From Arthrobacter agilis (GTDB lineage: Bacteria; Actinomycetota; Actinomycetes; Actinomycetales; Micrococcaceae), in NCBI RefSeq assembly GCF_002157505.1, contig NZ_NFSC01000031.1, positions 124,001 through 188,000 on the forward strand: 64,000 bases of DNA, read 5' to 3'. A program made the position numbers and the translations under genes. The notes under the pieces are model-generated. The model saw only the letters and a list, made by a program, of their open reading frames with translations. It was not told where the DNA came from and did no database searches. Shown here piece after piece: positions 45,497-54,720 of this stretch; positions within the stretch are counted from its first letter, which is position 1, and each line of letters opens with the position of its first letter.

Positions 45497-45546
45497 GGTT
45501 CAATCCCCTTAGGTATTTCGCGATTGCTACCACCACTCTAGGCCAC

Positions 45547-45654
45547 ATGCCCGTGGTAGCCAGTATCAAAATGCCCGTGGTGCCTTACGGCGCCACGGGC
45601 GGATCCCGGCTCGGGCGGCGTCATCCGGGGTCCCGGAGAATCCCGGATGACGCC
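45547..45654. repeat. Direct repeat and two hairpins between clpP2 and clpX
   Basis: ATGCCCGTGGT occurs at 45547 and again at 45571. The second copy also forms a hairpin with CCACGGGC (45593-45600). A second hairpin has arms 45617-45629 and 45642-45654 (13 bp). No U-tract, so attenuation rather than full termination is possible. Confidence 0.7.
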
Positions 45655-45660
45655 TGCCGC

Positions 45661-46335
45661 TTACGGGGTGTTGATCTTGACCGGGGTGATCTTGCGGGAG
45701 TTGAGGACCTCGTCCACCAGGCCGTACTCGACGGCGTCGGCGGCGGTGAGGATCTTGTCACGCTCGATGTCGAGGTTGACCTGCTCCGACGAGCGGCCCG
45801 AATGCAGGGCCAGCGTGTCCTCGAGCCAGGTCCTCATGCGCATGACCTCGTTGGCCTGGATCTCCAGGTCCGATGCCTGTCCGCCCTGCCCGCCGGAGAG
45901 GGCAGGCTGGTGGATCAGCACGCGGGCGTTCGGCAGTGCCAGCCGCTTGCCGGGGGCACCGGCTGCGAGCAGGACGGCGGCGGCGCTTGCGGCCTGGCCG
46001 AGGCACACGGTCTGGACCTCGGGGCGGATGAACTGCATGGTGTCGTAGATCGCCGTCATCGCGGTGAAGGAACCACCGGGTGAGTTGATGTACAGGGTGA
46101 TATCCCGCTCGGGGTCCGTGGACTCGAGGACGAGCAGCTGGGCCATGACGTCATCCGCGGAGGCGTCGTCGACCTGCGTGCCGAGGAAGATGATGCGGTC
46201 CTCGAACAGCTTCGTGTAGGGGTCCTGGCGCTTGAAGCCGTACGGCGTGCGCTCTTCGAACTGGGGAAGGATGTAGCGGCTGGTCGGAAGGTTCTGCGCC
46301 TTGGATCCCGCTGCTGCCTGGAAATCGTGGTTCAT
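45661..46335 (-). CDS. clpP2: ATP-dependent Clp protease proteolytic subunit (ClpP2 position)
   Basis: The 224-residue serine protease subunit shows [16 protein letters not shown], the catalytic Ser in [13 protein letters not shown], His in [11 protein letters not shown] and Asp in LDIERDKIL. In actinobacteria two unequal ClpP subunits form a mixed tetradecamer. The N-terminus is longer than that of the upstream copy. It begins 45 bases after the clpP1 stop, with GGAGAC before ATG 46335. Confidence 0.96.
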   Translation of the reverse strand: MNHDFQAAAGSKAQNLPTSRYILPQFEERTPYGFKRQDPYTKLFEDRIIFLGTQVDDASADDVMAQLLVLESTDPERDITLYINSPGGSFTAMTAIYDTMQFIRPEVQTVCLGQAASAAAVLLAAGAPGKRLALPNARVLIHQPALSGGQGGQASDLEIQANEVMRMRTWLEDTLALHSGRSSEQVNLDIERDKILTAADAVEYGLVDEVLNSRKITPVKINTP

Positions 46336-46380
46336 GGTGTCTCCTGTAGGACTACTGGTCGGAGTGAGGGCTGCTGCGGA

Positions 46381-47007
46381 CTAGGACGTCTGGTCGGTTC
46401 CGCCACCACCGGAGACGGAGCCCGAGTGTGCGGAGATGTGGTCGAAGAAGCCGTAGTCGAGCGCTTCCTGGGCCGTGAACCACTTGTCGCGGTCGTTGTC
46501 CTTCAGGATCCTCTCGACGGTCTGGCCCGTCTGCTCCGCCGTCAGTTCGGCCATGACCCGCTTCATGTGCAGGATCAATTCGGCCTGGATGCGGATGTCG
46601 GTGGCCGTGCCGCCGATACCCCCGGAGGGCTGGTGCATGAGGATGCGGGCGTGGGGGGTGGCGTAGCGCTTGCCCTTGGTGCCCGAGGACAGCAGGAACT
46701 GGCCCATCGAGGCTGCCAGCCCCGTCGCGACCGTCACGACGTCGTTCGGGATGAACTGCATCGTGTCGTAGATCGCCATACCAGCGGTCACCGAGCCGCC
46801 GGGCGAGTTGATGTAGAGGTAGATGTCGCGCTCGGGGTCCTCGGCCGACAACAGCAGGAGCTGTGAGCAGATGGCATTCGCGTTGTCGTCGCGGACCTCG
46901 GAACCGAGCCAGATGATGCGCTCCTTGAGGAGCCTGTTGTAGATGTACTCGTCACGACCGCCCGCTTCGGGGCCTGCCATGCTCGGGGTGCTTGGTTCGG
47001 TTGCCAT
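46381..47007 (-). CDS. clpP1: ATP-dependent Clp protease proteolytic subunit (ClpP1 position)
   Basis: The 208-residue subunit has [16 protein letters not shown], the catalytic Ser in [12 protein letters not shown], His in ILMHQPSGG and Asp in NDRDKW. The Ser/Gly-rich tail ([14 protein letters not shown]) is variable in the family. The start is ATG 47007 with GAGAGG upstream; open frame continues further but without conservation. It is the first gene of clpP1-clpP2, behind a ClgR-like box. Confidence 0.95.
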   Translation of the reverse strand: MATEPSTPSMAGPEAGGRDEYIYNRLLKERIIWLGSEVRDDNANAICSQLLLLSAEDPERDIYLYINSPGGSVTAGMAIYDTMQFIPNDVVTVATGLAASMGQFLLSSGTKGKRYATPHARILMHQPSGGIGGTATDIRIQAELILHMKRVMAELTAEQTGQTVERILKDNDRDKWFTAQEALDYGFFDHISAHSGSVSGGGGTDQTS

Positions 47008-47118
47008 GAACGTTAACCTCTCACTCTGGCGGGCCGCTCCAGTTCGGCCGACCCGTCCGTTTGTCTCTCCTTGGACACTAACCCGCTGCACGGCCGATTT
47101 GGTCCCGCTCGCGCAACT

Positions 47119-47135
47119 GTTCGCTGACGGCGCAC
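47119..47135 (-). promoter_or_regulatory. ClgR-like box upstream of clpP1P2
   Basis: TTCGC-TGACG-GCGCA (47120-47134) matches the actinobacterial ClgR pattern TTCGC-N5-GCGAA with one mismatch. It lies about 113-128 bases before the clpP1 ATG. A TAGTGT (complement of 47075-47080) downstream could be the -10, with no good -35, as expected for an activated promoter. Confidence 0.5.
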
Positions 47136-47305
47136 GGTGTCCGAGCGACGGCGCGGCAGCCGGCGAACAGGCACAATGCAGCCTCTGCTCGTCCCTCCGA
47201 CGGCGCCCGCGGTCGATCCGGCCCGACGCGCAATTCCGGGCTTAACGCGGCAGCGGCGCCGCTGCCCGGAGGCTGCGGCACCGCTGTCTGCGCTGCTGGG
47301 ACAAG

Positions 47306-48829
47306 CTACTCGGCGCTTGCCTTCTTCTTGGTCTTCTTCGGGGCGGCCGCCTCGGGAGCTTCTGCCTGCTCCGCCTCAGGCGCCTCGGACACCGTTTCCT
47401 CGGGGACCTCGGACTCCGCGCCTTCGGTCTCCGGAATCTCGGTCTCCGTGGCCTCGGTCTCCGTGGCCTCGATGTCCTCGGCCACGTCCTGCTCGGTCTC
47501 GACGTCGTCGACGTTGATCGTCTCGTCCTCGTCGCCGGCGGGGCGGACGAATTCACTGAGGTCGATCGAGGCACCGTTGGTGTCCGTGACCGTCGCGTAC
47601 TCGAGGACCTTGGCCAGCGCCTTGCGGCGGCGGACCTCTCCGACGATCATCGGGACCTGGCCGCTGGAGTCGAGCATCTGGGCGAACTGGTTGGGCTCCA
47701 TGCCGTACTGGCCCGCGGTGGAGACGATGTAGTCGATCAGCTCGCTCTGGCTGACACCGACCTCTTCCTTCTCAGCGACGGCGTCGAGGATGACCTCGTT
47801 CTGGAAGGCACGCTCCGTGTTGGTGCGGATCTCGGCGCGGTGCTCCTCGGTGTCGTGGTCCTCACCGGCGCTGTGGGCGTTCTCGCCGTTGAAGTGCTGC
47901 TCCAGCTGCTCCTCGACGACGCTCTCGGGAACCGGTACGGCGACGAGCTCGACGAGCTTGTCGAGAACCTTGTCGCGTGCCTCGACGCCCTGGTCCATCA
48001 GCTTGGACTCGGAGGCCTGCTTCGCGAGGTCCGCACGGAGTTCCTCGGCGGTGTCGAACTCGGAGGCGAGCTGGGCGAACTCGTCGTTCACCTCGGGGAG
48101 CTCGCGCTCCTTGACGGCCTTGACCTGGACGGTGACCTGGGCGTTCGCGCCGGCGTGCTCGCCGCCTGCGAGCTTGGTCTCGAAGGTCGCGCTCTCATCG
48201 GTGGAGAGACCGGTGACAGCCTCGTCCATGCCCTCGAGCATGGTGCCGGAACCGATCTGGTAGGACAGGTCCTGCGCCGAGTCGACCTCTTCGCCGTCGA
48301 CGGACGCGGTGAGGTCGATGGTGAGGAAGTCGCCGTCCTTGGCGGGGCGGTCGACGGCGGCCAGCGTGCCGAAGCGTCCGCGGAGCTCGTCCATGGCCTT
48401 CTCGATGTCCTCGTCGGATGCCTCGACGGGCTCGACCGTGACCTCGATGCCCTTGTAGTCGGGAAGCTCGACCTCGGGGCGGATGTCCAGCTCGACGGTG
48501 AAGGTGAGCTGGCCGTCCTTCTTGGCGGGATCCGGGACCTCGGTGATCTCGACCTCGGGACGGCTCAGGGGACGGATGCCCGTCTCCTGGACGGCGCTCT
48601 GGTAGAACCCGTTCAGGCCGTCATTGATCGCGGTCTCGATGACGTAGCCCCGGCCGACGCGCTGGTCGATGAGCTGCTGGGGAACCTTGCCCTTGCGGAA
48701 CCCTGGAACCTGGACCTGGGTGGCGATGGTCTTGTAGGCCTCGTCGATGCTGGGCTTCAGTTCCTCGAAGGGGACCTCGACGTTCAGCTTCACCCGGGTG
48801 GGGGAAAGGGTTTCAACAGCGCTCTTCAC
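47306..48829 (-). CDS. tig: Trigger factor (ribosome-associated chaperone)
   Basis: Trigger factor binds nascent chains at the ribosome exit. The N-terminal ribosome-binding domain has the signature [12 protein letters not shown] (GFRxGKxP), followed by a peptidyl-prolyl isomerase domain (about 150-245) and the helical C-domain. After residue about 440 the 507-residue chain carries an acidic Glu/Thr/Val tail of roughly 60 residues ending in a Lys cluster (KKTKKKAS), longer than in most bacteria. The start is GTG 48829 with AGGAGT upstream. A tRNA-Pro gene lies just before it. Confidence 0.95.
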   Translation of the reverse strand: MKSAVETLSPTRVKLNVEVPFEELKPSIDEAYKTIATQVQVPGFRKGKVPQQLIDQRVGRGYVIETAINDGLNGFYQSAVQETGIRPLSRPEVEITEVPDPAKKDGQLTFTVELDIRPEVELPDYKGIEVTVEPVEASDEDIEKAMDELRGRFGTLAAVDRPAKDGDFLTIDLTASVDGEEVDSAQDLSYQIGSGTMLEGMDEAVTGLSTDESATFETKLAGGEHAGANAQVTVQVKAVKERELPEVNDEFAQLASEFDTAEELRADLAKQASESKLMDQGVEARDKVLDKLVELVAVPVPESVVEEQLEQHFNGENAHSAGEDHDTEEHRAEIRTNTERAFQNEVILDAVAEKEEVGVSQSELIDYIVSTAGQYGMEPNQFAQMLDSSGQVPMIVGEVRRRKALAKVLEYATVTDTNGASIDLSEFVRPAGDEDETINVDDVETEQDVAEDIEATETEATETEIPETEGAESEVPEETVSEAPEAEQAEAPEAAAPKKTKKKASAE

Positions 48830-48898
48830 AGCGTAGGACTCCTGAAATGATTGGGATTGGTTCTGCAGCGGAGGCACTTTCCTCATCACACGACAGAG

Positions 48899-48972
<74 letters not shown>

Positions 48973-49086
48973 TAAGTGCGAGTGACAGTCTACGCACCTT
49001 TACGTCTACCGCGCACATTTGGCGATAGCGCGGCAGCTGTGGTGTAGTTATATGCGTTCCACGGGGCTCCGAAAGGCGCTTCCTGC

Positions 49087-49157
49087 GGGGATGTAGCTTA
49101 ATGGTAAAGCCTCAGTCTTCCAAACTGATTACGCGGGTTCGATTCCCGTCATCCCCT
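49087..49157 (+). tRNA. tRNA-Gly (anticodon TCC)
   Basis: Acceptor GGGGATG/CATCCCC, anticodon loop CTTCCAA, T-arm GGGTTCGATTCCC. CCA is not encoded. A terminator follows. Confidence 0.95.
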
Positions 49158-49180
49158 CTCCCCCGGGCCGGAAGGTCCGC

Positions 49181-49214
49181 ATCACCCGGACACTGCTCCG
49201 GGTGATTTTCGTTT
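49181..49214 (+). terminator. Terminator after tRNA-Gly(TCC)
   Basis: A 10-bp stem (49181-49190 with 49197-49206) followed by TTTCGTTT. The word CGATTTTCGTT-like recurs just after it (GATTTTCGTTTAAG / GATTTTCGTTCAAG). Confidence 0.8.
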
Positions 49215-49260
49215 AAGGCGATTTTCGTTCAAGCCCCGGAATGGCTCGGAGCATCACCTG

Positions 49261-50145
49261 TCAGTCGGCCTGGCACTTCGGGCACCAGTAAACGTTGCGT
49301 GCCGCCATCTCCGCCGTGAGGACGGCCGTGCCGCAGCGGCGGCACGGCTCGCCCGTGCGCTTGTAGACGTAGTGGGGCGCGGAGGCCTTCGGCCGGCCGC
49401 CGCGTGCCTGCGCCGTCGTCGTGATGATGCGTCCCTCGCGCACGCCGTCCTTCATCAGCCGCACGGTATCCGCCCAGATGCCGGCCGCCTCGTCCTCGGT
49501 GAGCTGCCTCCCGGGACGCCAGGGCGAAATGCCCTGCAGGAAGAGCACCTCCGCACGGTAGACGTTCCCGATGCCGGCGATGACCGCCTGGTTCATGAGC
49601 TGGATGCCGACGGGGCTGATGCTGGACATGACCCTCCGGGCGAAGATTCCGCCGTCCGAACGCGGCTGCAGCGGGTCCGGTCCCAGCCTGGCGCGCGCTG
49701 CCGCTTCCTCCGCAGGCGTGATGACCTCGCAGGCCGTGGGACCCCGGAGGTCTGCCCAGCCGTGCGCGGACACCAGCCGGACCCGAACGGCTCCGACCGG
49801 CTCGGGCGGTCCCGGGTAGCCTCCGGGCGCATCGCCGTTCCCGGACGGCTGTTCCGACTCCCCGATCCTCCGCGGCGCCCCGATACTCGAGGCGCCGCGG
49901 AAGGTCGCGTCGCCCCCGAAGCTCCACGCGCCGTACAGTCCCAGATGGACGCGCAGCACGCGGTCGTTGTCGAACCGCAGGAACAGCTGTTTGCCATGGG
50001 CGAGCGCGCTGAGCAGGGTGGCGCCGTCGAGCTGCTCGGCTCCGGCGGCGAAGCGTCCCTGCGGGCTGGACACCGCCAGCCTCTCGCCGACGAAGACGGA
50101 GGTGAACTGCTTCGCCAGGCGGTGGACCGAATGGCCCTCAGGCAA
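49261..50145 (-). CDS. nei: Fpg/Nei family DNA glycosylase (endonuclease VIII type)
   Basis: This enzyme removes oxidised bases and cuts the abasic site. The mature N-terminal Pro and following Glu (MPEGHSVHRLAKQF) are the catalytic residues of the Nei group. The helix-two-turns-helix contains QLMNQAVIAGIGNVYRAE, and the C-terminal zinc finger has CRRCG and CPKCQ. Start is TTG 50145, 8 bases inside the end of rpiB; GAGGAG lies 10 bases upstream. A Gly/Pro insert near residue 95-115 looks flexible. Coupling to rpiB matches mycobacteria. Confidence 0.93.
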   Translation of the reverse strand: MPEGHSVHRLAKQFTSVFVGERLAVSSPQGRFAAGAEQLDGATLLSALAHGKQLFLRFDNDRVLRVHLGLYGAWSFGGDATFRGASSIGAPRRIGESEQPSGNGDAPGGYPGPPEPVGAVRVRLVSAHGWADLRGPTACEVITPAEEAAARARLGPDPLQPRSDGGIFARRVMSSISPVGIQLMNQAVIAGIGNVYRAEVLFLQGISPWRPGRQLTEDEAAGIWADTVRLMKDGVREGRIITTTAQARGGRPKASAPHYVYKRTGEPCRRCGTAVLTAEMAARNVYWCPKCQAD

Positions 50146-50608
50146 CGCTGCCCGTCTCCTCGAAACGCGCGATCTGCGCGATCCTGCGGCTGTGGCGCTC
50201 GGCACCGCTGAACGGCTCGGCGAGGAACGCCTCGATGAGGGCGGTCGCCTCCTCCACGGAGTGCTGGCGCCCGCCGACGGCGATGACGTTCGCGTCGTTG
50301 TGCTGACGCGCGAGGCGCGCCGTGTCCAGGTTCCAGGCGAGCGCTGCCCGCACCCCGTGCACCTTGTTCGCCGCGATCTGCTCGCCGTTCCCGGACCCGC
50401 CGAGCACGATGCCGAGCGCCTCGGTGCCCGCCGCCCGGTCGGCGACGACGGCGCGTGCCGCGTCGATGCAGAAGGAGGGGTAGTCGTCCTCGGGATCGTA
50501 GGACGTCGGGCCGTGGTCGACGACGTCGTGCCCTGCCGCTGTGAGGTGCGCGAGCAGGTGGGCGCTCAGCTCCATGCCGGCGTGGTCGGTGGCGAGGTGG
50601 ACGCGCAT
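50138..50608 (-). CDS. rpiB: Ribose-5-phosphate isomerase B
   Basis: RpiB interconverts ribose 5-phosphate and ribulose 5-phosphate. The 156-residue LacAB/RpiB protein starts MRVHLATDHAGMELSAHL and has the active-site loop GIVLGGSGNGEQIAANKV (Ser where some relatives have Cys or Thr) and RQHNDANVIAVGGR. AAGGAAC precedes ATG 50608. The last 8 bases overlap nei, so the two are translated together although their functions differ. Confidence 0.96.
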   Translation of the reverse strand: MRVHLATDHAGMELSAHLLAHLTAAGHDVVDHGPTSYDPEDDYPSFCIDAARAVVADRAAGTEALGIVLGGSGNGEQIAANKVHGVRAALAWNLDTARLARQHNDANVIAVGGRQHSVEEATALIEAFLAEPFSGAERHSRRIAQIARFEETGSVA

Positions 50609-50813
50609 GGCGATCTGTTCCTTCGGGTGGCGCCGGGAGTAACCGGCGATGGCTGGGGACGTCCGGGGAGCAGGACCTTCCCAGCCTAGTCCGACCTGCG
50701 GGGACTCGACGAAGCGCGGAACGCCCTGCAGGCGGAGGAGGAGGGGCGGAGTGAGAGAATACGAAGCGCCGCGGTCCCGCGCGCGTACCCGCAACCCACC
50801 CTGGAGGCGATCC

Positions 50814-53369
50814 TTGCCCGGTCTGAACCTGACGCGCGACGAAGCACGCACCCGCGCCGATCTGCTCACCGTCCACTCCTACAAGGTCACCCTCGACCTG
50901 ACGCGCGGCGACCGCGTGTTCGGGTCCACGACGGTCGTCTCCTTCGCTGCGGAGCAGGGCGCGTCGACGTTCATCGACGCCGTGGCGGACACCGTGCACC
51001 GCGTCGAACTGAACGGCGTGGAACTGGACCCCGCGGAGGTGGCCGACGGCGTGCGGATCCAGCTTCCGGTGCTGGCTGCCAGCAACACCCTCGTGGTCGA
51101 GGCCGACATGCTCTACATGAACACCGGCGAAGGACTCCACCGCTTCACCGACCCCGTCGACGGCGAGGTCTACCTCTACACCCAGTTCGAGGTTCCCGAT
51201 TCGCGCCGGGTCTTCGCCGTCTTCGAGCAGCCGGACCTGAAGTCCACGTTCCGTTTCTCGGTGACCGCGCCGTCGCACTGGGACGTCATCTCCAACATGC
51301 CCACACCCGAGCCCGTACCGGCCGGCCCGGCTGAGGGCGCTGGTAACTCCACCTGGTACTTCGAGCCCACGCCTCCCATGTCCTCCTACGTGACCGCGCT
51401 CATCGCCGGCCCGTACCAGTCCGTGCGCAGCGAGCTCACGAGCTCGGACGGCCGGACCATCCCGCTGGGTGTCTTCGCCCGCAAGTCGCTCATGCAGTAC
51501 ATGGATGCCGAGAACATCTTCGCGCTGACCCGGCAGGGCTTCGAGTTCTACGAGCAGCAGTTCGGCACGCCGTATCCCTTCGGGAAGTACGACCAGCTGT
51601 TCGTCCCCGAGTTCAACGCCGGCGCGATGGAGAACGCGGGTGCGGTCACCTTCGTCGAGACCTACGTGTTCCGTTCCCGCGTTCCCGACGCGACCGTCGA
51701 GCGGCGTGCCATCACGATCCTGCACGAACTGGCCCACATGTGGTTCGGCGACCTCGTCACGATGCGCTGGTGGAACGACCTGTGGCTGAACGAGTCCTTC
51801 GCCGAGTTCATGTCCACCCTCGCCGCCGCCGAGGCGACGGAGTTCGAGCAGGCCTGGACCACCTTCGCGATCCTGGAGAAGGGCTGGGCCTACCGCCAGG
51901 ACCAGCTGCCCTCGACCCACCCCATCGTGGCGCAGATCAACGACCTCGAGGACGTCCAGGTCAACTTCGACGGCATCACCTATGCGAAGGGCGCCTCGGT
52001 GCTCAAGCAGCTGGTGGCCTGGGTGGGCCAGGACCGGTTCATGGAGGGCGTGCGCCAGTACTTCGCCAAGCACTCGTGGAAGAACACCGAACTCGTCGAC
52101 CTCCTGTCGGAGCTCGAAGCCGCCAGTGGCCGCGACCTGAAGGCGTGGTCGGCCCTGTGGCTCGAGACCGCCGGCGTCAACACCCTGAGCCCCGAGTTCA
52201 CGACGGACGACGACGGCACCATCACCTCGTTCGCCATCCTGCAGACGGCCATCGAGGCGTTCCCCACGCTCCGCCCGCACCGCCTCGCCGTCGGCTTCTA
52301 CGACCTCGAGGGGGGTGCCCTCGTCCGCACGCACCGCCTCGAACTCGACGTCGACGGCGAACGCACCGAGGTGCCGGACCTCGTGGGACGCACGCAGCCC
52401 GCGATCGTCCTGCTCAACGACGACGACCTCGCCTATGCGAAGATCCGCCTCGACCCAGCCTCCCTGAAGACCTCCGTGCTGCACGTGAAGGACTTCCGGG
52501 ACTCCCTCCCCCGCACGCTCGTCCTCGCGTCGGCGTGGGATGCAGCGCGCGACGGCGAGACGCCCGCGCGGGACTACGTGGAGCTCGTGCTGCAGAACAT
52601 CGGCGCGGAGTCGGACTCGTCCGTCGTCCTCGTCCTGCTCCGGCAGCTCGCCTCCGCTCTCGCGTTCTACATCAACCCCGCGGACCGCGAGGCGATGGCC
52701 GAGGCTGCCGCGGACAGGCTCCTCGACCTCGCCCTCGCCGCGGACGCGGGCTCCGATGCGCAACTGCAGTTCACGAGGGCCTTCTCGGCACACGCGCGTA
52801 CGGCGTCCCAGCTGGACACCGTCGAGGCGATGCTGGCCGGCCGGCGCGTCCCGGAGGGCATCACGGTGGACCAGGACCTGCGGTGGGAGCTGCTGACCAG
52901 CCTGGTCGTGGGAGGCCGTGCCGGCGAGGCCGAGATCGACGCCGAGCTGGCGCGCGACTCGACGGCGACCGGAGCGCTTGCGGCAGCAGCGGCACGGGCT
53001 GCCCTGCCGACGGCACACGCCAAGGAGGCGGCGTGGGCCGCCCTCGTCGACTCGACCGACCTGCCGAACGCCACCCAGCGGTCCATGATCGCGGGCTTCA
53101 CGCGTGTCCACGACCGCTCCCTCCTCGAGCCCTTCGTGGAGCGGTACTTCGCCTCGGTGCAGGACGTCTGGGCCACCCGCACGCACGAGATCGCTCAGCA
53201 GATCGTCGTGGGCCTCTACCCCTCGCTCCTGACCACCCAGGAGACGCTGGACCGGACTGACGCCTTCCTCGCAGCTCTCGGCGACTCCTCCCCCTCGCTG
53301 CGCAGGCTGATCCTGGAAAGCCGGGACGGCGTCGAGCGTGCCCGGAAGGCTCAGGCAGCCGACAGGTAG
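50814..53369 (+). CDS. pepN: Aminopeptidase N (M1 family)
   Basis: PepN is a zinc aminopeptidase of cytosolic peptide turnover. The 851-residue chain has the exopeptidase motif FNAGAMENAGAVTF, the zinc site HELAHMWFGDLVT followed 18 residues later by NESFAEFM, and the catalytic Tyr region ITYAKGASVLKQL. A long C-terminal helical domain follows. The start is TTG 50814, six bases after GGAGG at 50803-50807; it yields the usual beginning PGLNLTRDEA. It diverges from rpiB-nei, as in mycobacteria. Confidence 0.96.
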   Translation: MPGLNLTRDEARTRADLLTVHSYKVTLDLTRGDRVFGSTTVVSFAAEQGASTFIDAVADTVHRVELNGVELDPAEVADGVRIQLPVLAASNTLVVEADMLYMNTGEGLHRFTDPVDGEVYLYTQFEVPDSRRVFAVFEQPDLKSTFRFSVTAPSHWDVISNMPTPEPVPAGPAEGAGNSTWYFEPTPPMSSYVTALIAGPYQSVRSELTSSDGRTIPLGVFARKSLMQYMDAENIFALTRQGFEFYEQQFGTPYPFGKYDQLFVPEFNAGAMENAGAVTFVETYVFRSRVPDATVERRAITILHELAHMWFGDLVTMRWWNDLWLNESFAEFMSTLAAAEATEFEQAWTTFAILEKGWAYRQDQLPSTHPIVAQINDLEDVQVNFDGITYAKGASVLKQLVAWVGQDRFMEGVRQYFAKHSWKNTELVDLLSELEAASGRDLKAWSALWLETAGVNTLSPEFTTDDDGTITSFAILQTAIEAFPTLRPHRLAVGFYDLEGGALVRTHRLELDVDGERTEVPDLVGRTQPAIVLLNDDDLAYAKIRLDPASLKTSVLHVKDFRDSLPRTLVLASAWDAARDGETPARDYVELVLQNIGAESDSSVVLVLLRQLASALAFYINPADREAMAEAAADRLLDLALAADAGSDAQLQFTRAFSAHARTASQLDTVEAMLAGRRVPEGITVDQDLRWELLTSLVVGGRAGEAEIDAELARDSTATGALAAAAARAALPTAHAKEAAWAALVDSTDLPNATQRSMIAGFTRVHDRSLLEPFVERYFASVQDVWATRTHEIAQQIVVGLYPSLLTTQETLDRTDAFLAALGDSSPSLRRLILESRDGVERARKAQAADR

Positions 53370-53377
53370 CCCGCCCG

Positions 53378-53419
53378 GCAGGAACGGGGAGGATCGCCGG
53401 CGGTCCTCCCCGTTCCTGC
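53378..53419 (+). terminator. Terminator after pepN
   Basis: A 16-bp perfect stem (53378-53393 with 53404-53419) directly after the pepN stop. Confidence 0.9.
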
Positions 53420-53444
53420 ACCGGGACGCCAGCGCTTGCGGTAC

Positions 53445-53456
53445 TAGGTTTGGATC
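53445..53456 (+). promoter_or_regulatory. Leaderless-type -10 element before the OsmC gene
   Basis: TAGGTT (53445-53450) plus six bases lead directly to the ATG at 53457. No Shine-Dalgarno is present. Confidence 0.6.
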
Positions 53457-53933
53457 ATGAACCTGCACACCTACTCGGCCCGGATCCGCTGGACGGGCAA
53501 CCTCGGTCCCGGAACCTCCGGCTACCGGTCCTACAGCCGGGACCACGAGGTGGACGTGGACGGGCCCGGGCTCCTCGCCGGTACCGCCGACCCGACGTTC
53601 CACGGGTCGAAGGACCGGTGGAATCCCGAGCAGCTGCTGCTGACCGCCGTCGCGCAGTGCCACATGCTGTCCTACCTGCACGTCGCGGTGAAGGCAGGTG
53701 TGGTCGTGACGGGTTACCGGGACGCCGCGACGGGCACTCTGCGCCTGAACAGGGACGGCAGCGGCGAGTTCACCGGCATCCTGCTGCGTCCGCACGTGGA
53801 ACTGGAGGACGCGGCGCAGGCCGCGCTGGCCGATTCCCTGCACGCCGAGGCGAACCGCCTGTGCTTCATCGCACGGTCCGTGAACTTCCCGATCCATCAC
53901 GAGCCCACGTCCGCCGGTCCCGGGACGTCGTAG
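53457..53933 (+). CDS. OsmC family protein (peroxiredoxin-like)
   Basis: The 158-residue protein has the OsmC fold landmarks: WNPEQLLLTAVAQCHMLSYL with the peroxidatic Cys, and HAEANRLCFIARSVNFPI with the second Cys. OsmC/Ohr enzymes reduce hydroperoxides through these cysteines. The segments resemble the OsmC-like group in actinobacteria more than Ohr. It is preceded by a leaderless-type -10 and stands alone after the pepN terminator. Confidence 0.92.
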   Translation: MNLHTYSARIRWTGNLGPGTSGYRSYSRDHEVDVDGPGLLAGTADPTFHGSKDRWNPEQLLLTAVAQCHMLSYLHVAVKAGVVVTGYRDAATGTLRLNRDGSGEFTGILLRPHVELEDAAQAALADSLHAEANRLCFIARSVNFPIHHEPTSAGPGTS

Positions 53934-54087
53934 CGCCACCCCTCGCTCGTCGCCCGCGGGCGCGACCGTCCGCTGTAGCCTATTAAGGCGTCTCCGCGCT
54001 GGTCGACGGTCCCGATCCGCGATTCCCGGTGACCGCCCGGATGATCGACCGCGGCGGAATCCCGGACGCCTGCATGAAAGCGACAAC

Positions 54088-54720
54088 ATGACATTCCTTT
54101 CCTCCCTCGGCTACGGCGGCCAGGTCCTCGGTGCGGTGATCATCCTGATCGCCGCCTTCCTCCTGTGGCTCGTGGTCCGCTACCTGATCGCCCGGTCGGT
54201 CAGACGCGTCCAAAACGGCTACAGCGTCTTCAAGAAACCGCACTTCAAGTGGGCGCAACCCGCGCTTCGTCCGTTCGACAGCGCGCGGCGCGTGCAGCGT
54301 GCCGAGACGATCGGTGGCCTGATCTCGAGCATCGCCGCCGGAACCATCGCCACCGTCGCCATCCTCATGGCCATCGAGTCGCTCGGCTTCAACATCGGAC
54401 CCATCCTGGCCAGTGTCGGGATCGTCGGCATCGCGATCGGTTTCGGGGCGCGGGAAGTGATCCGCGATGCCTTCCTCGGGTTCTTCATCACGATCGAGGA
54501 CCAGTACGGCATCGGTGACACCATCGAGGTCGGTGACACGGTTGGGGTCGTGCAGTCGCTCGGCCTGCGGATCACCCGCATGGTCGACGGTAACGGGGCC
54601 ATCTGGTACGTCCGCAACGGAGACATCACCAAGGTCGGCAACAGGTCGCAGGGCGACTACGTGGAACCGCCGGCGGAACCGGCAACGCCCGCTCCGGCGG
54701 CAGTGGAAGGACACGCATGA
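54088..54720 (+). CDS. Small mechanosensitive channel (MscS family)
   Basis: The 210-residue membrane protein has three hydrophobic segments. The third (LASVGIVGIAIGFGAREVIRD region) is the Gly/Ala-rich pore helix of MscS channels, followed by the beta-domain motif FLGFFITIEDQYGIGD and a shortened cytoplasmic part ending in a Pro/Ala tail. Such channels open under membrane tension. The TGA overlaps the globin ATG (ATGA). Family certain; the C-terminal domain is truncated compared with E. coli MscS. Confidence 0.9.
   Translation: MTFLSSLGYGGQVLGAVIILIAAFLLWLVVRYLIARSVRRVQNGYSVFKKPHFKWAQPALRPFDSARRVQRAETIGGLISSIAAGTIATVAILMAIESLGFNIGPILASVGIVGIAIGFGAREVIRDAFLGFFITIEDQYGIGDTIEVGDTVGVVQSLGLRITRMVDGNGAIWYVRNGDITKVGNRSQGDYVEPPAEPATPAPAAVEGHA

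Noticed and set aside
49593-54089. A 1498-codon open frame on the minus strand
   Set aside because: It lies opposite pepN and the OsmC gene; high-GC third positions keep the opposite strand open. The translation is Arg/Gly/Asp-rich with no domain.
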